From the NCBI RefSeq assembly GCF_029255125.1, contig NZ_JAPUVR010000105.1:1-64000 (forward strand): a stretch of DNA of 64,000 nucleotides, in the 5' to 3' direction. Source of the stretch: Accumulibacter sp. GTDB lineage: Bacteria > Pseudomonadota > Gammaproteobacteria > Burkholderiales > Rhodocyclaceae. The notes under the pieces are model-generated. The model ran no database searches, had not been told where the DNA came from, and was given only the letters and a program-made list of their open reading frames with translations. Shown here one piece after another: positions 61,389 to 64,000 of the stretch; the first letter of the stretch is position 1; each line of letters starts with the position of its first letter. A program made the position numbers and the translations under genes.

Positions 61389-62057
61389 ATGACTACGGTA
61401 ACGGTGGATATTGAGCGGGCGCGCTTCAACATGATCGAGCAACAGATCCGGCCTTGGGAGGTGCTGGATCCGGAAGTCCTTGCCGCGCTGTCGGTGGTCA
61501 AACGCGAGGATTTTGTTCTTCCGGCTCACAAGGCGCTCGCCTTTGCTGACCTGGAACTGCCGATCGGCCATGGGCAGACGATGCTTCATCCGAAAATGGA
61601 AGCACGCATCTTGCAAGAAGTCGGGGTCAGGAACACCGATGTCGTGCTCGAGGTGGGAGCCGGCAGCGGCTACATGGCAGCCCTCCTCGCTTCGCGCGGC
61701 GAGTTCGTGCATACGGTCGAAATCGATCCAGCCCTGGCTGAACTCGCACGGCGCAATCTGCGCCAGGCACGAATCGTCAACGTCACGGTCGACACCGGGG
61801 ATGCGTCGGAAGGCTGGTCTTCCGCCTCGCCCTACGACGTCATTGTGCTTTCCGGGAGCCTCCCGCGTCTGCCGGAGACCTTCCTGCAACAGCTCCGCCT
61901 CGGCGGTCGGCTGCTCGCCTTCATTGGCGAAGCACCGGTGATGCGCGCGCAACTGATCACACGGACGGCCGACAAGGCGTTCACCACGATCAATCTGTTC
62001 GAAACCGTCGTCGCCCCACTGAAGAGAGCGAAGCCGCAAACGGGCTTTGTCTTCTAG
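61389..62057 (+). CDS. pcm: Protein-L-isoaspartate O-methyltransferase family protein
   Basis: The 222-residue SAM enzyme shows the family's N-terminal MIEQQIRPW and the LPIGHGQTMLHPKMEARILQ segment, plus motif I VLEVGAGSGYMAALLA. It repairs isoaspartyl residues in proteins, though the short ADLELPIGHGQT group next to tolC is sometimes annotated only as a family member. GGAAGG precedes the ATG at 61389. tolC follows 34 nt downstream, a frequent pairing in betaproteobacteria. Confidence 0.85.
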   Translation: MTTVTVDIERARFNMIEQQIRPWEVLDPEVLAALSVVKREDFVLPAHKALAFADLELPIGHGQTMLHPKMEARILQEVGVRNTDVVLEVGAGSGYMAALLASRGEFVHTVEIDPALAELARRNLRQARIVNVTVDTGDASEGWSSASPYDVIVLSGSLPRLPETFLQQLRLGGRLLAFIGEAPVMRAQLITRTADKAFTTINLFETVVAPLKRAKPQTGFVF

Positions 62058-62091
62058 CTCGCGACGACGCCACGAAGCACCGGACGAGGTC

Positions 62092-63441
62092 ATGTCAAGC
62101 AAATCCAACCCTTTGCGCTTTGCTGTCGGCCTGGCTGCCCTGTGCGCGGCTAGCGGCGCGCTGGCCGCCGATCTGATGCAGGTCTACCGCGATGCCCTAA
62201 GCTACGACGCGCAGTACGCAGCCGCGCGCGCGACGGCAGCAGCCGGTCGCGAACGGCTGCCGCAAGCCCTGGCCGGCCTGTTGCCGTCAGTCAATGCAAC
62301 TGGCAGCACCTCCTGGAACGGCAGCCATTACGACTACCGCCCGGGAGGCAGCAGCGCCACGCAGAGCTATCGCAATCGCTACAACACGAACAGCTATGGC
62401 GCAAGCCTGACGCAACCGCTGTTCCGCTGGCAAAACTGGGTCCAGTACGACCAAGCCAAACTCTTGGTGATGCAGGCCGAGGCGACTTTCGCGCAGGCCG
62501 GGCAGGAGCTGATCGTGCGCCTCGCGCAGGCCTACTTCGACGTCTTGTTCGCCAGCGAAAACCTGCGCGCAGTCCAGGCCGAAAAGACGGCCATCGGCCA
62601 ACAGCTTGAACAGGCAAAGAAGAACTTCGAAGTGGGAACTGCGACGATCACTGACACTTATGAGTCGCAATCGCGCTTCGACCTCGCGCGTGCGAAGGAG
62701 ATCGCTGCCGAAAGTGAACTCGAAGTCAAGCGCTATGCGCTGCGTGCGTTGATCGGCAAGGAGCCCGGTGAACTCAATCGGCTGAAGGACAAAGCGGTGG
62801 TTCAGCCACCGCAACCGGCCAGCATGGAACCGTGGGTCGAGGCAGCCGAGCGCGACAGCTTTCTTGTTCAGGCACAGCAGGCGGCGGCAGAGGCGGCCGG
62901 ACGAGCGGTCGAAGTCAGCCGTGCTGGCCACTATCCTACCCTTGACGTGGTGGCCAACTATTCGGCCAACAACAGCCCGGGCCAGTTCGGCATTGGCGAG
63001 ATCGACACGCGCACGCGGCAACTCGGTTTGCAGCTCAACATCCCGATTTTCCAGGGTGGCGCGGTCAACTCGCGAACGCGCGAAGCAGCCGCCAAGCGCG
63101 ATGCCGAATTCTCGGCGCTCGACAATGCCCGCCGCAATTCGGCGCTCAACGCGCGCCAGGCGTACCTCGGGGTGGTCAGCGGCTTGGCGCAGGTGCGCGC
63201 ACTGGAAGCCGCACTCGTTTCCAGCCTCAGCTCGCTGGAGTCGAATCGCCTCGGTTACGAGGTCGGCGTGCGGATCAACATCGACGTTCTCAACGCCGAA
63301 AACCAGGTCTATGTCACCCGGCGCGACCTGGCGAAAGCGCGCCTCGATACGCTGCTTGCGCAACTGAAGCTGAAGGCCGCGGTGGGCACGCTCGGCGAAG
63401 CCGACCTCGAACAGATCAACGCGCTGCTGGAGATTCAATAA
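62092..63441 (+). CDS. tolC: TolC family outer membrane channel protein
   Basis: The 449-residue exported protein has a signal peptide (FAVGLAALCAASGALAA) followed by the duplicated outer-membrane efflux domain. Paired long helices (LIVRLAQAYFDVLFASENLRAVQAEK and the later repeat) and NYSANNSPGQFG/ LNIPIFQGG strands are visible. TolC proteins give the outer-membrane exit for RND pumps and type I secretion. It could serve export of the giant LEPR-XLL protein, but no HlyB/HlyD partner is in the window. It overlaps the end of waaA by 26 bp, tail to tail. Confidence 0.92.
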   Translation: MSSKSNPLRFAVGLAALCAASGALAADLMQVYRDALSYDAQYAAARATAAAGRERLPQALAGLLPSVNATGSTSWNGSHYDYRPGGSSATQSYRNRYNTNSYGASLTQPLFRWQNWVQYDQAKLLVMQAEATFAQAGQELIVRLAQAYFDVLFASENLRAVQAEKTAIGQQLEQAKKNFEVGTATITDTYESQSRFDLARAKEIAAESELEVKRYALRALIGKEPGELNRLKDKAVVQPPQPASMEPWVEAAERDSFLVQAQQAAAEAAGRAVEVSRAGHYPTLDVVANYSANNSPGQFGIGEIDTRTRQLGLQLNIPIFQGGAVNSRTREAAAKRDAEFSALDNARRNSALNARQAYLGVVSGLAQVRALEAALVSSLSSLESNRLGYEVGVRINIDVLNAENQVYVTRRDLAKARLDTLLAQLKLKAAVGTLGEADLEQINALLEIQ

Positions 63442-64000
63442 GCGGGCGGATCAACGCCAGCGTGCGCGCGGTTGCGCCGCGGTGTGCCGCGCTGAAACGC
63501 ATCGCGGCAGCGCGCATGGCGTCCAGCGACTGCCCGGCATCCCCTGGCTCACCAAACAACTGAGCGACGACGAGCGCCGCCTGTCGTGCGTCGGCCACCC
63601 GCCGAGCAGCGCCAGAGGCGACCGCATCCTGACTCGCCTGCGCGAAATTGAAGGTGTGTTCCCCGACCAGGACCGGGCATCCGCAAGCGGCCGCTTCGAT
63701 CAGGTTCTGCCCGCCAAAAGGCAGCAGGCTGCCGCCGATCAGCGCGATGTCGGCAAGCGCGTAGTAGGCGGCCATCTCGCCCATGCTGTCGCCAAGCCAG
63801 ACGCGCGTCGCCGGATCTGGCAGCACGCCCGAGCTGCGTCGTCGATAGCTCAGTCGGCGCTGCTCGAGCAGTCTGGCGACTTCGTCAAAGCGCTGTGGAT
63901 GGCGCGGCACGACGACGACCAGCAGATCAGCCAGCGCGATTGCGCCGAGGGCATCGAGAATCAGCGCTTCCTCGCCTTCGCGCGTGCTGGCCACCAGCCA
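63416..64000 (-). CDS. waaA: 3-deoxy-D-manno-octulosonic acid transferase, C-terminal part (5' end outside window)
   Basis: The visible 194 residues are the C-terminal half of the GT-B glycosyltransferase that adds Kdo to lipid A. They show ASTREGEE at the domain start, VVVPRHPQRFDEV, and the donor-binding GGSLLPFGGQNLIEAAACGCPV. The frame stays open through the right edge with residues before ASTREGEE, so an internal start there is not the real one. Confidence 0.9.
   Translation of the reverse strand, partial: WLVASTREGEEALILDALGAIALADLLVVVVPRHPQRFDEVARLLEQRRLSYRRRSSGVLPDPATRVWLGDSMGEMAAYYALADIALIGGSLLPFGGQNLIEAAACGCPVLVGEHTFNFAQASQDAVASGAARRVADARQAALVVAQLFGEPGDAGQSLDAMRAAAMRFSAAHRGATARTLALIRPLIESPAAR

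Overview
The window is GC-rich bacterial chromosome from a betaproteobacterium, most likely Rhodocyclales of the Candidatus Accumulibacter kind. This rests on a DUF3460 protein (a betaproteobacterial family), the PEP-CTERM regulatory set PrsK/PrsR/PrsT, a double-domain polyphosphate:AMP phosphotransferase, and overall gene content. The species assignment is inference. No rRNA, tRNA, CRISPR array, insertion sequence or prophage was recognised.

Layout. Positions 1-22187 (minus) are the first 7,395 codons of one giant surface or secreted protein that continues beyond the left edge. It has an N-terminal LEPR-XLL motif, four repeated supermodules of PPC-like and Ig-like domains, nine CARDB-like domains, SdrD-type repeats around a complete subtilisin domain, and a cadherin-type repeat array. 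Upstream of it lies a small PEP-CTERM protein with a sigma-54 promoter. Positions 23399-27542 (minus) hold rsmE, pap, argA and yggX as an apparent operon. It is read from a promoter overlapping three 11-bp direct repeats; a thioredoxin-fold protein and an inositol-monophosphatase-family gene run divergently from it.

Positions 30008-39099 (plus) hold the PEP-CTERM/exopolysaccharide block: sugar transferase, prsK, prsR, prsT and tviB. Next come a lytic transglycosylase, an S1C protease and a YoaA/DinG-type helicase. An uncharacterised protein resembling a circularly permuted ATP-grasp enzyme precedes mobB, moaD, moaE and a heat-shock-type clpB. A DUF3460 gene converges on a large acyl-CoA synthetase/GNAT protein (Pat type) that has a CRP-like site upstream.

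The most interesting region is 52236-60476 (plus), eight tightly packed genes. They encode a coiled-coil protein, a membrane-anchored ABC substrate-binding domain fused to an OmpA peptidoglycan-binding domain, an ABC permease, an ABC ATPase, a membrane-hairpin coiled-coil protein, a PspA/IM30 (ESCRT-III superfamily) protein, an AAA+ ATPase with one degenerate and one intact module, and a TerB-like protein. I read this as a candidate envelope maintenance or membrane remodelling system in which a periplasmic sensor and ABC module is coupled to a PspA/AAA+ pair. The window closes with rpsT, pcm, a TolC-family gene and the 3' part of waaA.

Connections. PrsR (33565-34923) is a sigma-54 activator, and a good -24/-12 element precedes the PEP-CTERM gene at 23069, so the two are plausibly one regulatory circuit. 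The exosortase and the polysaccharide polymerisation genes of that system are not in the window.
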